DNA of 64,000 nucleotides. Origin: Amycolatopsis sp. NBRC 101858 (GTDB taxonomy: Bacteria > Actinomycetota > Actinomycetes > Mycobacteriales > Pseudonocardiaceae). Positions 52,518 through 60,921 of this stretch are shown piece after piece. Position numbers and translations under genes: made by a program. The first letter of the stretch is position 1. Each line of letters begins with the position of its first letter. The notes below the pieces were generated by a model. The model saw only the letters and a program-made list of their open reading frames with translations, was not told the DNA's origin and did no database searches. Location of the stretch: the NCBI RefSeq assembly GCF_030269325.1, contig NZ_BSTD01000005.1, positions 329,391 through 393,390 on the forward strand. The letters run 5' to 3'.

Positions 52518-53351
52518 GTGACCTCCGACAACGGCACATCAGCCGGTCACGACCTGACCGAGCTTTCCGACGAGCAGGTGCACGCGGCACTCGGTGACGA
52601 GGACTCCGCGCACCTCGAGCCCGTCGAGGTGTCCGACGAGGTCGACGAAGCCGCTTCCGACGTTGATGACGCCGCGGAAAGCACCGATGACGTGGCCGAG
52701 GCCGACGAAGCCGAGCCCGAGGCGGACGACGAGGACCCGGTCGCGAAGCTGCGTTCCGAGCTGCTCGCCGCGCCCGGCGAGTGGTACGTCGTGCACTCCT
52801 ACGCCGGGTACGAGAACAAGGTGAAGACCAACCTCGAGACCCGGACCCAGACCCTGGACGTCGAGGACTACATCTTCCAGATCGAGGTCCCGACCGAAGA
52901 GGTCACCGAGATCAAGAACGGCCAGCGCAAGCAGGTGCAGCGCAAGGTGCTGCCCGGCTACATCCTGGTCCGGATGGACCTGAACGACGCCTCGTGGAGC
53001 GCGGTGCGCAACACGCCGGGCGTGACCGGGTTCGTCGGCGCCACCTCGCGGCCGTCGCCGCTGACCGTGGACGAGGTGCTGAAGTTCCTCGCCCCGAAGG
53101 TCGAGAGCGAAGCCCCGGCGAAGGGCGGCAAGGGCGAGTCCACCGCGACCGCGGCCCCGCTCGGCGGCCCGGCCGTCGAGGTCGACTTCGAGATCGGCGA
53201 GTCGGTCACGGTCATGGACGGCCCGTTCGCCACGCTGCCGGCGACGATCTCCGAGGTCAACGTCGACGGGCAGAAGCTGAAGGTCCTGGTGTCGATCTTC
53301 GGCCGGGAGACCCCGGTCGAGCTGTCGTTCAACCAGGTCTCCAAGATCTGA
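52518..53351 (+). CDS. nusG: transcription termination/antitermination factor NusG
   Basis: A 277-residue NusG with an actinobacterial acidic N-terminal extension (about 85 residues, Asp/Glu/Ala-rich), the NGN domain (WYVVHSYAGYENKVKTNLE, KVLPGYILVRM) and a KOW domain (FEIGESVTVMDGPFATLPATI). It binds RNA polymerase and links it to Rho or the ribosome. GTG 52518 has GAGAGGA 7 nt upstream. It lies 73 bp after secE. Confidence 0.97.
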   Translation: MTSDNGTSAGHDLTELSDEQVHAALGDEDSAHLEPVEVSDEVDEAASDVDDAAESTDDVAEADEAEPEADDEDPVAKLRSELLAAPGEWYVVHSYAGYENKVKTNLETRTQTLDVEDYIFQIEVPTEEVTEIKNGQRKQVQRKVLPGYILVRMDLNDASWSAVRNTPGVTGFVGATSRPSPLTVDEVLKFLAPKVESEAPAKGGKGESTATAAPLGGPAVEVDFEIGESVTVMDGPFATLPATISEVNVDGQKLKVLVSIFGRETPVELSFNQVSKI

Positions 53352-53424
53352 CGGCCGCCGCGCGGCCGCAGTCCCCACGTCCACGGCAGGTACGCGGGGA
53401 ACGTAGTACAGGACAGGAAAAGAA

Positions 53425-53862
53425 ATGCCACCCAAGAAGAAGAAGCTTGCGGCGATCATCAAGCTGCAGATCAAGGCGGGTGCGGCCAACCCCGCTCCGC
53501 CGGTCGGCCCGGCTCTGGGTCAGCACGGCGTCAACATCATGGAGTTCTGCAAGGCCTACAACGCCGCGACCGAGTCGCAGCGTGGGGACGTCGTCCCGGT
53601 CGAGATCTCCGTGTACGAGGACCGGTCGTTCGACTTCAAGCTGAAGACGCCGCCGGCCGCGCGCCTGCTGCTCAAGGCCGCTGGTGTCGAGAAGGGCTCC
53701 GGCGAGCCGCACAAGACCAAGGTCGCCAAGGTCACCTGGGACCAGGTCCGCGAGATCGCCAAGACCAAGGAGACCGACCTCAACGCGCACGACATCGACC
53801 AGGCGGCGAAGATCATCGCCGGCACCGCCCGCTCCATGGGCATCACGGTCGTCGACGCCTGA
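53425..53862 (+). CDS. rplK: 50S ribosomal protein L11
   Basis: A 145-residue L11 with the PAPPVGPALGQHGVNIMEFCK N-terminal block (thiopeptide-binding Pro helix) and the C-terminal GTARSMGITV. ATG 53425 follows ACAGGA. It forms the stalk base with 23S rRNA. Confidence 0.98.
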   Translation: MPPKKKKLAAIIKLQIKAGAANPAPPVGPALGQHGVNIMEFCKAYNAATESQRGDVVPVEISVYEDRSFDFKLKTPPAARLLLKAAGVEKGSGEPHKTKVAKVTWDQVREIAKTKETDLNAHDIDQAAKIIAGTARSMGITVVDA

Positions 53863-53941
53863 CGTCTGCAGCTTTACCCGTGGGAGAGCCAGTGCTGGCT
53901 CGTCACCACACTGATCCGTTTTCGAAGTTAAGGACAGAAGC

Positions 53942-54661
53942 ATGACCAAGCACAGCAAGGCATACCGCCAGGCTGCGGAGCTGATCGACAAGGCGCGGCT
54001 GTACGCGCCTCTCGACGCCGCGAAGCTGGCGAAGGAGACCTCCAAGACCAAGATGGACGCGACCGTCGAGGTCGCGATGCGTCTCGGTGTGGACCCCCGC
54101 AAGGCCGACCAGATGGTCCGCGGCACCGTGAACCTGCCGCACGGCACCGGTAAGACCGCTCGCGTCATCGTCTTCGCGGTCGGCGACAAGGCCGCCGAGG
54201 CCGAAGCCGCCGGCGCGGACGCGGTCGGCACCGACGAGCTGATCGAGCGCATCCAGGGTGGCTGGCTCGACTTCGACGCCGCGATCGCGACGCCGGACCA
54301 GATGGCCAAGGTGGGCCGCATCGCCCGCATCCTCGGCCCGCGTGGCCTGATGCCGAACCCGAAGACCGGCACGGTGACCCCCGCGGTCGAGAAGGCCGTG
54401 AAGGACATCAAGGGCGGCAAGATCAACTTCCGCGTCGACAAGCAGGCCAACCTGCACCTGGTGATCGGCAAGGCTTCCTTCGACACGGAGAAGCTGGTCG
54501 AGAACTACGCCGCCGCGCTGGACGAGATCCTCCGCGCCAAGCCGTCCTCGGCGAAGGGCCGCTACCTGAAGAAGGTCACCTTCACCACGACGATGGGCCC
54601 GGGCATCCCGGTCGACCCGCTGCGGACCCGCAACCTCCTTTCCGAGGACGCGAACGTCTGA
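53942..54661 (+). CDS. rplA: 50S ribosomal protein L1
   Basis: A 239-residue L1 with the signature blocks VRGTVNLPHGTGK and GRIARILGPRGLMPNPKTGTV. It binds 23S rRNA at the L1 stalk and its own mRNA. ATG 53942 has AAGGACAGAAGC upstream. The operon ends with the terminator 14 bp on. Confidence 0.98.
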   Translation: MTKHSKAYRQAAELIDKARLYAPLDAAKLAKETSKTKMDATVEVAMRLGVDPRKADQMVRGTVNLPHGTGKTARVIVFAVGDKAAEAEAAGADAVGTDELIERIQGGWLDFDAAIATPDQMAKVGRIARILGPRGLMPNPKTGTVTPAVEKAVKDIKGGKINFRVDKQANLHLVIGKASFDTEKLVENYAAALDEILRAKPSSAKGRYLKKVTFTTTMGPGIPVDPLRTRNLLSEDANV

Positions 54662-54674
54662 GTCGGACATCACC

Positions 54675-54713
54675 AGAAAGGGCGTCCCCGCTTGCTGCGG
54701 GGGCGCCCTTTCT
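54675..54713 (+). terminator. rplKA terminator
   Basis: A 17-bp stem with one G-T pair (54675-54691 with 54697-54713) and TTGCT loop, then TTCGTGTCTC. It lies 13 bp after the rplA stop. Confidence 0.92.
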
Positions 54714-54722
54714 TCGTGTCTC

Positions 54723-55505
54723 ATGGAGGCCATGCCGACTTTCGCGTCGTTCGACGGTCTCCGGTTGAACTACACCGTGTGGGAGGGCACCGCCGCCCAC
54801 CACCCGGTGCTGCTCCAACACGGCTTCGCGGCCGACACGAACGCGAACTGGATCTCGACGGGCGTGGTCGCGGCCCTGCGCGCGGCCGGCCTGACGGTGA
54901 TCTCCCTGGACGCCCGCGGCCACGGCCGCTCGGAGAAGCCCCACGACGAGTGCCGCTACACGGGCGACAGCATGGCCCGCGACATTTCGGCCCTGCTCGA
55001 CGAGCTGGGCTTGGACGAGGTGTCCCTGGTCGGCTACTCGATGGGCGCGATCATCGCCCTGGCGGCGACGGCGGCGGACAAGCGCATCCGCTGCTTGGCC
55101 ACGGGCGGAGTGGGTTCTGGCATCGTCGACTTCGGCGGCGTCGACCTGCGCGTGGTGAAGCCGGCGGAGATCGCTTCGGCGTTGCTGGCGGAGGACCCGT
55201 CGACGGTCCCGCCGTCCGGAGTCCCGTTCAGGCTGCTGGCCGACGCCACGGGCGGCGACCGCCAGGCACTGGCAGCGGTGGCGCTGGCCTCGCAGGAGGG
55301 CCACCTCGACCTGTCTTCGATCGGCGTGCCGACACTGGTGCTGGCGGGAGATCAGGACCCACTGGCGGCAGAGCCGGAGCGCCTGGCGGCGGCAATCGCG
55401 GGGGCAAGGCTGGTCCGCATCCCGGGCGACCACATGACGGCGGTGATGTCCCCGGCGTTCTCGGAGGCGCTGGTGACGTTCTTGACCGCGCCGCAGCCCC
55501 GTTGA
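54723..55505 (+). CDS. alpha/beta hydrolase
   Basis: A 260-residue alpha/beta hydrolase. The oxyanion strand LLQHGFAAD, nucleophile elbow VGYSMGA, acid AGDQDPLA and catalytic His in PGDHMTAV are all present. Substrate unknown (ester or lactone likely). ATG 54723 is taken; ATG 54732 is closer to GGAGG but too near. It starts 9 bp after the rplA terminator, so read-through may supply expression. Confidence 0.85.
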   Translation: MEAMPTFASFDGLRLNYTVWEGTAAHHPVLLQHGFAADTNANWISTGVVAALRAAGLTVISLDARGHGRSEKPHDECRYTGDSMARDISALLDELGLDEVSLVGYSMGAIIALAATAADKRIRCLATGGVGSGIVDFGGVDLRVVKPAEIASALLAEDPSTVPPSGVPFRLLADATGGDRQALAAVALASQEGHLDLSSIGVPTLVLAGDQDPLAAEPERLAAAIAGARLVRIPGDHMTAVMSPAFSEALVTFLTAPQPR

Positions 55506-55506
55506 C

Positions 55507-56448
55507 TCAGCTGGTCGGCGTCGGGGTGGTGGGCACCCCGCTGCACTTCGCCGGGCCGATGGCGTGGCCGGTGATGAGCCACTGGCCCTTCTCCACCTTC
55601 GAAACCGTGAAGACGCCCAGTGCCGGGCCGCCGCTGATGGCGAAGGTGCAGGAATCGATCGTCACGGTGTCGCCGGGTAGCGGTTCCGAGACGCTCGACG
55701 GCAGGGATTCCGCGTAGTCGTTCTTGTTCGTCACCTGGGTGGCGAGGAACTCGACGGCCTTCTTGCAGTCGGTCTGGGCGGTGTTCTGCCGGAACGTCTG
55801 CGCGATGTCCTGCGCGAACTGGGTCTGGATGTCGCGCTGTCCCTCGTTCTGGAAGCGGCCGCAGGCGTCGGCGACCCGGCCCTGCGCGATGTTGTGGTAC
55901 ACGAACCGCACCGCCTCGTACGGGTTCGTCGAGAACACGTGGTTCGTGTGGTAGGTCCCGCCGCCCTCTTGGGCCAGCTGGGCCGACGTCTTGCCGGCGT
56001 CGTTCGGGAAGAAGTGGTTGTACAGCCACGTTCCCGCCAGGCCCAGGATCACGATCGCCAGCACCCACGCGATCACCTTCTTGCCCAGCCAGCTCAGCCA
56101 CTTCGGCGCCCGACGGCGCTCGGTGGGGACCAGCTCGTAGCCCGGCGGGATCATCGGTGGCTGGCCGGAGGACTGCGTGGCCGGCTGGGAAGGCGGGGCC
56201 TGGACCATCCCGGCGTCCGGTGGGGGCGCCGGCTGGTTGCCCTGCTGGGACTGCGTGAACTTCAAGTAGTCCTGGAACTGCTGGAACTGCCTGAACTGCT
56301 CCAGCTGCGCCGGATCCACCGGCGGCTGTGCGCCGCCGGAAGGCTGGGGAAGCAGCGGTCGTGCGTTCCCGCCGGGCGGTGTGGGCGCGTTCGAGCCCGC
56401 CGGTTCGATTTCCGAGCCCGGCTTTCCGTCATCGCGCTGCTCCGCCAC
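55507..56448 (-). CDS. single-pass membrane protein with Pro/Gln-rich N terminus
   Basis: A 313-residue protein of unknown function. The cytoplasmic N terminus (about 120 residues) is rich in Pro and Gln, with a FRQFQQFQDYLKF stretch; one transmembrane helix follows (VIAWVLAIVILGLAGTWLY), then an extracytoplasmic domain with three or four Cys (DACGRF, TDCKKA, DSCTFA, AKCSG) likely forming disulfides and resembling NTF2/DUF4878-like extracellular domains. The start is GTG 56448 by context. It ends 1 bp from the convergent hydrolase gene. Confidence 0.65.
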   Translation of the reverse strand: MAEQRDDGKPGSEIEPAGSNAPTPPGGNARPLLPQPSGGAQPPVDPAQLEQFRQFQQFQDYLKFTQSQQGNQPAPPPDAGMVQAPPSQPATQSSGQPPMIPPGYELVPTERRRAPKWLSWLGKKVIAWVLAIVILGLAGTWLYNHFFPNDAGKTSAQLAQEGGGTYHTNHVFSTNPYEAVRFVYHNIAQGRVADACGRFQNEGQRDIQTQFAQDIAQTFRQNTAQTDCKKAVEFLATQVTNKNDYAESLPSSVSEPLPGDTVTIDSCTFAISGGPALGVFTVSKVEKGQWLITGHAIGPAKCSGVPTTPTPTS

Positions 56449-56504
56449 GTGACCATGATGCCCCACGGCGCCGCGAAGGTGGGGGTGGGAGAAGGCATGT
56501 CGAC

Positions 56505-56534
56505 TTGACAAGGTATTCTTCTCGATGGTTCTAC
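56505..56534 (+). promoter_or_regulatory. rplJL promoter
   Basis: A perfect -35 TTGACA at 56505-56510; the -10 is unclear (TTCTAC 18 bases on is the best spaced). It precedes the L10-type leader. Confidence 0.45.
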
Positions 56535-56680
56535 CGAAGACCGCTGGTTTTCCCCGCAAGGGGAACGAAGGTCCCGCACTCGCCGGGGCGGCCCGCGCAG
56601 GAGGAACGAGGCCCCGGCACGTGTGCCGGGATGACGCCCCGCGCCTGCATGCGCGAGGGCGTTTCGTCGTTTCGGGGGCC
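56535..56680 (+). ncRNA. L10-type leader of rplJL
   Basis: The leader has CGAAGACCGCTGG, the paired GGGGAACGAAGGTCC and GGAGGAACGAGGCCCC segments, and GCCGGGGC (56582-56589) complementary to GCCCCGGC (56611-56618). This layout fits the ribosomal L10 leader, which binds L10(L12) and represses the operon. CCCGGCA/TGCCGGG (56613-56619 with 56624-56630) is a competing hairpin. Confidence 0.65.
56634..56662 (+). terminator. attenuator hairpin in the rplJ leader
   Basis: ACGCCC and GCGC (56634-56639, 56641-56644) pair with GCGC and GGGCGT (56651-56654, 56657-56662), followed by TTTCGTCGTTT. It may end transcription early under L10 control. Confidence 0.5.
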
Positions 56681-56722
56681 CCTCGGTGCCAGTGGAAACA
56701 CTAGCCAAGAGAGGAGGCGACC

Positions 56723-57277
56723 ATGGCGAAGCCCGACAAGGTGGCGGCCGTCGCCGAGATCGCGGAGAGCTTCCGCACCAGCTCGGCCACCGTCGTTACC
56801 CAGTACACCGGCCTCTCCGTGTCCCAGCTGTCCCAGCTGCGCCGCGCTCTCGGCACCAGTGCCAAGTACCGGGTCGCGAAGAACACCCTCGTCAAGCGGG
56901 CCGCCGAGGACGCCGGCGTTGCCGGGCTCGACGACCTGTTCGTCGGTGCGACCGCCATCGCCTTCGTCGAGGGTGAGGCGGTCGACGCCGCCAAGGCGCT
57001 TCGCGACTTCGCGAAGGACAACAACGCGCTTGTGATCAAGGGCGGCTACATGGACGGCAAAGCGCTGTCCGTGGACGAGATCAACCGGATCGCCGATCTC
57101 GACAGCCGTGAGGTCCTGCTCGCCAAGGCGGCGGGCGCGTTCAAGGCGAAGCTGTCCCAGGCCGCCGCGCTGTTCCAGGCGCCGGCGTCCCAGGTCGCCC
57201 GCCTGGCTGCCGCGCTGGAGGAGAAGCAGCGCAACGCCGCCGGTACCGAAGCAGCCGAAGCACCCGCCGAGAGCTGA
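56723..57277 (+). CDS. rplJ: 50S ribosomal protein L10
   Basis: A 184-residue L10: AEIAESFRTSSATVVTQYTG, LRRALGTSAKYRVAKNTLVK, and the C-terminal helix that binds L7/L12 dimers. ATG 56723 has GAGAGGAGG upstream. L10 represses its own operon through the leader. Confidence 0.98.
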   Translation: MAKPDKVAAVAEIAESFRTSSATVVTQYTGLSVSQLSQLRRALGTSAKYRVAKNTLVKRAAEDAGVAGLDDLFVGATAIAFVEGEAVDAAKALRDFAKDNNALVIKGGYMDGKALSVDEINRIADLDSREVLLAKAAGAFKAKLSQAAALFQAPASQVARLAAALEEKQRNAAGTEAAEAPAES

Positions 57278-57325
57278 ACCACCCCACCCCGAACGTCTAG
57301 TTCGTTTTTCTGAGAGGAAGCCATC

Positions 57326-57712
57326 ATGGCGAAGCTGAGCACCGCCGAGCTGATCGACGCCTTCAAGGAGCTGACCCTCCTCGAGCTGTCCGAGTTCGTG
57401 AAGGAGTTCGAAGAGGTCTTCGACGTGACCGCCGCCGCGCCGGTCGCCGTTGCCGCCGCCGGCCCCGCCGGTGCCGCCCCGGCCGCCGTCGAGGAGCAGG
57501 ACGAGTTCGACGTCGTCCTCGAGGGCGCCGGCGACAAGAAGATCCAGGTCATCAAGGTCGTCCGCGAGGTCGTCTCCGGTCTGGGCCTGAAGGAGGCCAA
57601 GGAGCTGGTCGAGGCCGCTCCCAAGGCCCTCCTGGAGAAGGTCGACAAGGAGGCCGCCGAGGCCGCCAAGGAGAAGCTCGAGGCCGCGGGCGCCAAGATC
57701 TCCATCAAGTGA
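57326..57712 (+). CDS. rplL: 50S ribosomal protein L7/L12
   Basis: A 128-residue L7/L12: N-terminal dimer domain (LSTAELIDAFKELTLLELSE), Ala-rich hinge and the C-terminal KIQVIKVVREVVSGLGLKEA domain that recruits translation factors. ATG 57326 has AGAGGAAG upstream. Confidence 0.98.
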   Translation: MAKLSTAELIDAFKELTLLELSEFVKEFEEVFDVTAAAPVAVAAAGPAGAAPAAVEEQDEFDVVLEGAGDKKIQVIKVVREVVSGLGLKEAKELVEAAPKALLEKVDKEAAEAAKEKLEAAGAKISIK

Positions 57713-57746
57713 TCCGGGGCGCGTGAGCGCCTCTGCACCACCTCGA

Positions 57747-57782
57747 GAAGGGGCGGGCATCCACGCGGATGCCCGCCCCTTC
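57747..57782 (+). terminator. rplJL terminator
   Basis: A perfect 16-bp stem (57747-57762 with 57767-57782), ACGC loop and a CCGTTTT tail, 35 bp after rplL. Confidence 0.95.
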
Positions 57783-58086
57783 CGTTTTGCCTGGTCGCCC
57801 GGACCCCCTAGGAGTGGTGTCCGAATAGCCCCGGGTCCCTAAATCGCGGATTCGGGGCTGCGAAGATCTGCGTCGTTGCCCCGAATGGACTACCGTGCTG
57901 CGAGTTGCCGATCACGGCGGGGTGACGATGGAACGAGGGCTGGCCAGAAAAGAAAACTGGTGAGTAACCTGTTCGCACTCAGCTCGTTGCACCTGGTTGA
58001 CGCGGGTTCTCGGGGCGCCACGGCCCGCACCCGCCGACAGGGTGTGGCAGCGGGCGCAATGACGCGGAACAGCTCCTGGAGGTGCG
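57783..58086 (+). promoter_or_regulatory. upstream region of the mce operon with competing inverted repeats
   Basis: No convincing gene is seen in these 304 bp. Three segments compete to pair: CCGAATAGCCCCG (57821-57833), ATTCGGGGCT (57850-57859) and GCCCCGAAT (57878-57886); the middle can bind either neighbour. It must hold the mceG promoter. GGAGGTG precedes the mceG start. Confidence 0.5.
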
Positions 58087-59289
58087 ATGGGTGCCGAGGT
58101 GGTCATCGAAGGTCTGACCAAGTCCTTCGGTAAGCAGGCCATCTGGCGGGACGTCACGCTGACGCTGCCTCCGGGCGAAGTGTCGGCGATGCTCGGACCG
58201 TCCGGAACCGGCAAGTCGGTGTTCCTCAAGTCGATGATCGGCCTGCTCAAGCCCGACCGCGGCCGCTGTGTGATCAACGGGGTGGACATCGTCACCTGCT
58301 CCGAGCACAAGCTGTACGAGATCCGGAAGCTCTTCGGCGTCCTCTTCCAGGACGGCGCGCTGTTCGGCTCGATGAACCTCTACGACAACGTCGCCTTCCC
58401 GCTGCGCGAGCACACGAAGAAGTCCGAGACGGAAATCCGCCGGATCGTCCTCGAGAAGCTCGACATGACCGGTCTGAACGGCGCCGACAAGAAGCTGCCG
58501 GGCGAGATCTCCGGCGGTATGCGCAAGCGCGCCGGCCTCGCCCGCGCCCTGGTGCTGGACCCGGAGATCATCCTGGTCGACGAGCCGGACTCGGGCCTCG
58601 ACCCGGTCCGCACCACCTACATCTCGCAGCTGTTCCTCGACGTCAACGCGCAGATCGACGCGACGTTCCTGATCGTCACGCACAACATCAACCTGGCCCG
58701 CACGGTGCCGGACAACCTGGGCATGCTCTTCCGCAAGGAGCTGGTCATGTTCGGCCCGCGCGAGGTGCTCCTGACCAGCGAAGAGCCGGTCGTCAAGCAG
58801 TTCCTCAACGGCAAGATGCAGGGCCCGATCGGCATGTCCGAAGAGAAGGACAGCGCGCAGATGGCCGCCGAGCAGGCGATGTTCGACGCCGGGCACCACG
58901 CGGGCGGGGTCGAGGACGTCTCGGGCGTGCCGCCGCAGATGCAGACGACGCCGGGCGTGCCGCAGCGGATGGGCGCGGTGCGCCGCAAGGACCGCGTCAT
59001 GGAGATCATGCACCGGCTACCGGACGCCGCCCAGCAGAGCATCATCGCCTCGCTGAACCCGGAAGAGCAGCGCCACTACGGCGTCAGCCCGCGGCAGGTC
59101 GCCCACGCCCAGCAGCAGCAACAGCAGCAGGTCCCGGCGGGCGCCCGGCAGGGTGACGGCGTCCCGAACCAGCACCACGGCCAGCTGCCCGCGGACCAGG
59201 TCGCGCGGATCCCCGGTGGCCAGCCGCCGAGACCGGGCGCACGCCGGATGCCGCCACCGCCGCCGAACAACGGGCCAGGTGGCCGGTGA
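58087..59289 (+). CDS. mceG: Mce-system ABC ATPase MceG (Mkl/MlaF-like)
   Basis: A 400-residue ABC ATPase. Walker A is GPSGTGKS (37-44), the signature is EISGGMRKR, and Walker B is ILVDEPDSGLDP. It matches Mkl/MceG, which powers Mce lipid importers. The C-terminal about 150 residues are atypical: a Gln run (AQQQQQQQ) and Pro/Gly-rich end, a long disordered tail. ATG 58087 has GGAGGTG 3-4 nt upstream. Its stop overlaps yrbEA (GTGA), so here mceG is physically the first gene of the mce operon. Confidence 0.93.
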   Translation: MGAEVVIEGLTKSFGKQAIWRDVTLTLPPGEVSAMLGPSGTGKSVFLKSMIGLLKPDRGRCVINGVDIVTCSEHKLYEIRKLFGVLFQDGALFGSMNLYDNVAFPLREHTKKSETEIRRIVLEKLDMTGLNGADKKLPGEISGGMRKRAGLARALVLDPEIILVDEPDSGLDPVRTTYISQLFLDVNAQIDATFLIVTHNINLARTVPDNLGMLFRKELVMFGPREVLLTSEEPVVKQFLNGKMQGPIGMSEEKDSAQMAAEQAMFDAGHHAGGVEDVSGVPPQMQTTPGVPQRMGAVRRKDRVMEIMHRLPDAAQQSIIASLNPEEQRHYGVSPRQVAHAQQQQQQQVPAGARQGDGVPNQHHGQLPADQVARIPGGQPPRPGARRMPPPPPNNGPGGR

Positions 59290-60080
59290 GTTCTCCCGCA
59301 ACACAGGCGAAGATCCCCGGGATCGGCATGCTCCGCGAAACCGGGAACCTGTTCGCTCTCGGCCTGGACATCATCCGAGGCCTGTTCCAGCGCCCGTTCC
59401 AGCTGCGGGAGTTCATCCAGCAGTCGTGGTTCATCGCGAGCGTGACGATCCTGCCGACGGCCCTCGTGGCGATCCCGTTCGGTGCGGTCATCTCACTGCA
59501 GTTCGGTTCGCTCGCCCGCCAGCTGGGCGCGCAGTCCTACACCGGCGCGGGCTCCGTGCTCGCCACCGTGCAGCAGGCCAGTCCACTGGTCACCGCGCTG
59601 CTGGTGGCGGGTGCGGGCGGCTCCGCCGTCTGCGCCGACATCGGGGCGCGGACCATCCGCGAAGAGATCGCCGCGATGGAGGTGCTCGGCGTCTCCGCGG
59701 TGCAGCGGCTGATCGTGCCGCGCACCCTCGCGATGATGCTCGTCGCGCTGCTGCTCAACGGCATGGTCAGCGTCATCGGCGTGCTGGGCGGCTACTTCTT
59801 CAACGTCGTGCTGCAGGGCGGGACGCCGGGTGCCTACCTGGCGAGCTTCTCGGCCCTCGCGCAGCTGCCCGACCTCTGGGTCGGTGAGCTCAAGGCGCTG
59901 ATCTTCGGGTTCATCGCCGCCGTCGTCGCGTCCTACCGGGGTCTGAACCCCTCCGGCGGCCCGAAGGGCGTCGGGGACGCGGTGAACCAGTCGGTGGTCA
60001 TCACGTTCCTCATGCTGTTCGTCGTGAACTTCGTGATCACCCTGATCTACCTGCAGATCGTGCCCGGAAAGCTGGACTAG
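59286..60080 (+). CDS. Mce permease YrbEA (MlaE family)
   Basis: A 264-residue MlaE-type permease with about five membrane segments and the family motif EEIAAMEVLGVSAVQRLIVPR, which contacts the ATPase. It forms a heterodimer with YrbEB to move lipids passed by the Mce proteins. GTG 59286 overlaps the mceG stop. Confidence 0.93.
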   Translation: MSSPATQAKIPGIGMLRETGNLFALGLDIIRGLFQRPFQLREFIQQSWFIASVTILPTALVAIPFGAVISLQFGSLARQLGAQSYTGAGSVLATVQQASPLVTALLVAGAGGSAVCADIGARTIREEIAAMEVLGVSAVQRLIVPRTLAMMLVALLLNGMVSVIGVLGGYFFNVVLQGGTPGAYLASFSALAQLPDLWVGELKALIFGFIAAVVASYRGLNPSGGPKGVGDAVNQSVVITFLMLFVVNFVITLIYLQIVPGKLD

Positions 60081-60084
60081 CGCC

Positions 60085-60921
60085 ATGACGTTCCTCCAGG
60101 GCGCGAAACGCGTCGCCAACCGACCCCTCCAGACGCTGGACACCCTGGGTGACCAGATGTCGTTCTACGGCCGGGCGCTGCTGTGGACGCCGCGGACGCT
60201 GCGCCGCTACACGAAGGAAGTCCTCCGGCTGCTCGCCGAGGTCAGCTTCGGGTCCGGCTCGCTCGCGGTCATCGGCGGCACGGTCGGGGTGATGGTCGGC
60301 CTGACGCTGTTCACCGGTGTCCTCGTCGGCCTCCAGGGCTACTCGGCGCTGAACTCGATCGGGACGTCGGCCTTCACCGGCTTCCTGACGGCGTTCTTCA
60401 ACACCCGCGAGATCGCCCCGCTGGTCGCCGGCCTCGCCCTGAGCGCCACCGTCGGCGCCGGCTTCACCGCGCAGCTGGGTGCGATGCGGATCTCCGAGGA
60501 GATCGACGCGCTCGAGGTCATGGGCGTGCCGAGCCTGCCGTACCTGGTGACGACCCGGATCATCGCCGGGTTCGTGGCGGTGATCCCGCTCTACATCATC
60601 GGCCTGCTGAGCTCGTACCTCGCGTCACGACTGGTCGTCATCTACATCTACAACCAGTCGGCCGGTACCTACGACCACTACTTCGACCTGTTCTTACCAC
60701 CGCAGGACGTGCTCTATTCGTTCATCAAGGTGCTGCTCTTCAGCGTCTTGATCATCCTGTCGCACTGCTACTTCGGGTACCGGGCGACCGGCGGGCCGGC
60801 CGGTGTCGGCGTCGCGGTCGGCAAGGCCGTGCGCCTGTCCATCGTCACGGTGTCGATCATGAACTTCTTCATCGGGTTCGCCATCTGGGGAACCGACGTC
60901 ACGGTAAGGATCGCGGGATGA
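60085..60921 (+). CDS. Mce permease YrbEB (MlaE family)
   Basis: A 278-residue MlaE permease with the corresponding EEIDALEVMGVPSLPYLVTTR loop and five or six hydrophobic segments. It starts 4 bp after yrbEA and overlaps mceA by ATGA. Confidence 0.93.
   Translation: MTFLQGAKRVANRPLQTLDTLGDQMSFYGRALLWTPRTLRRYTKEVLRLLAEVSFGSGSLAVIGGTVGVMVGLTLFTGVLVGLQGYSALNSIGTSAFTGFLTAFFNTREIAPLVAGLALSATVGAGFTAQLGAMRISEEIDALEVMGVPSLPYLVTTRIIAGFVAVIPLYIIGLLSSYLASRLVVIYIYNQSAGTYDHYFDLFLPPQDVLYSFIKVLLFSVLIILSHCYFGYRATGGPAGVGVAVGKAVRLSIVTVSIMNFFIGFAIWGTDVTVRIAG

Noticed and set aside
57876..58133. Short 85-codon frame upstream of mceG
   Set aside because: Arg/Gly-rich, no ribosome binding site, and it overlaps the mceG start; more likely leader sequence.
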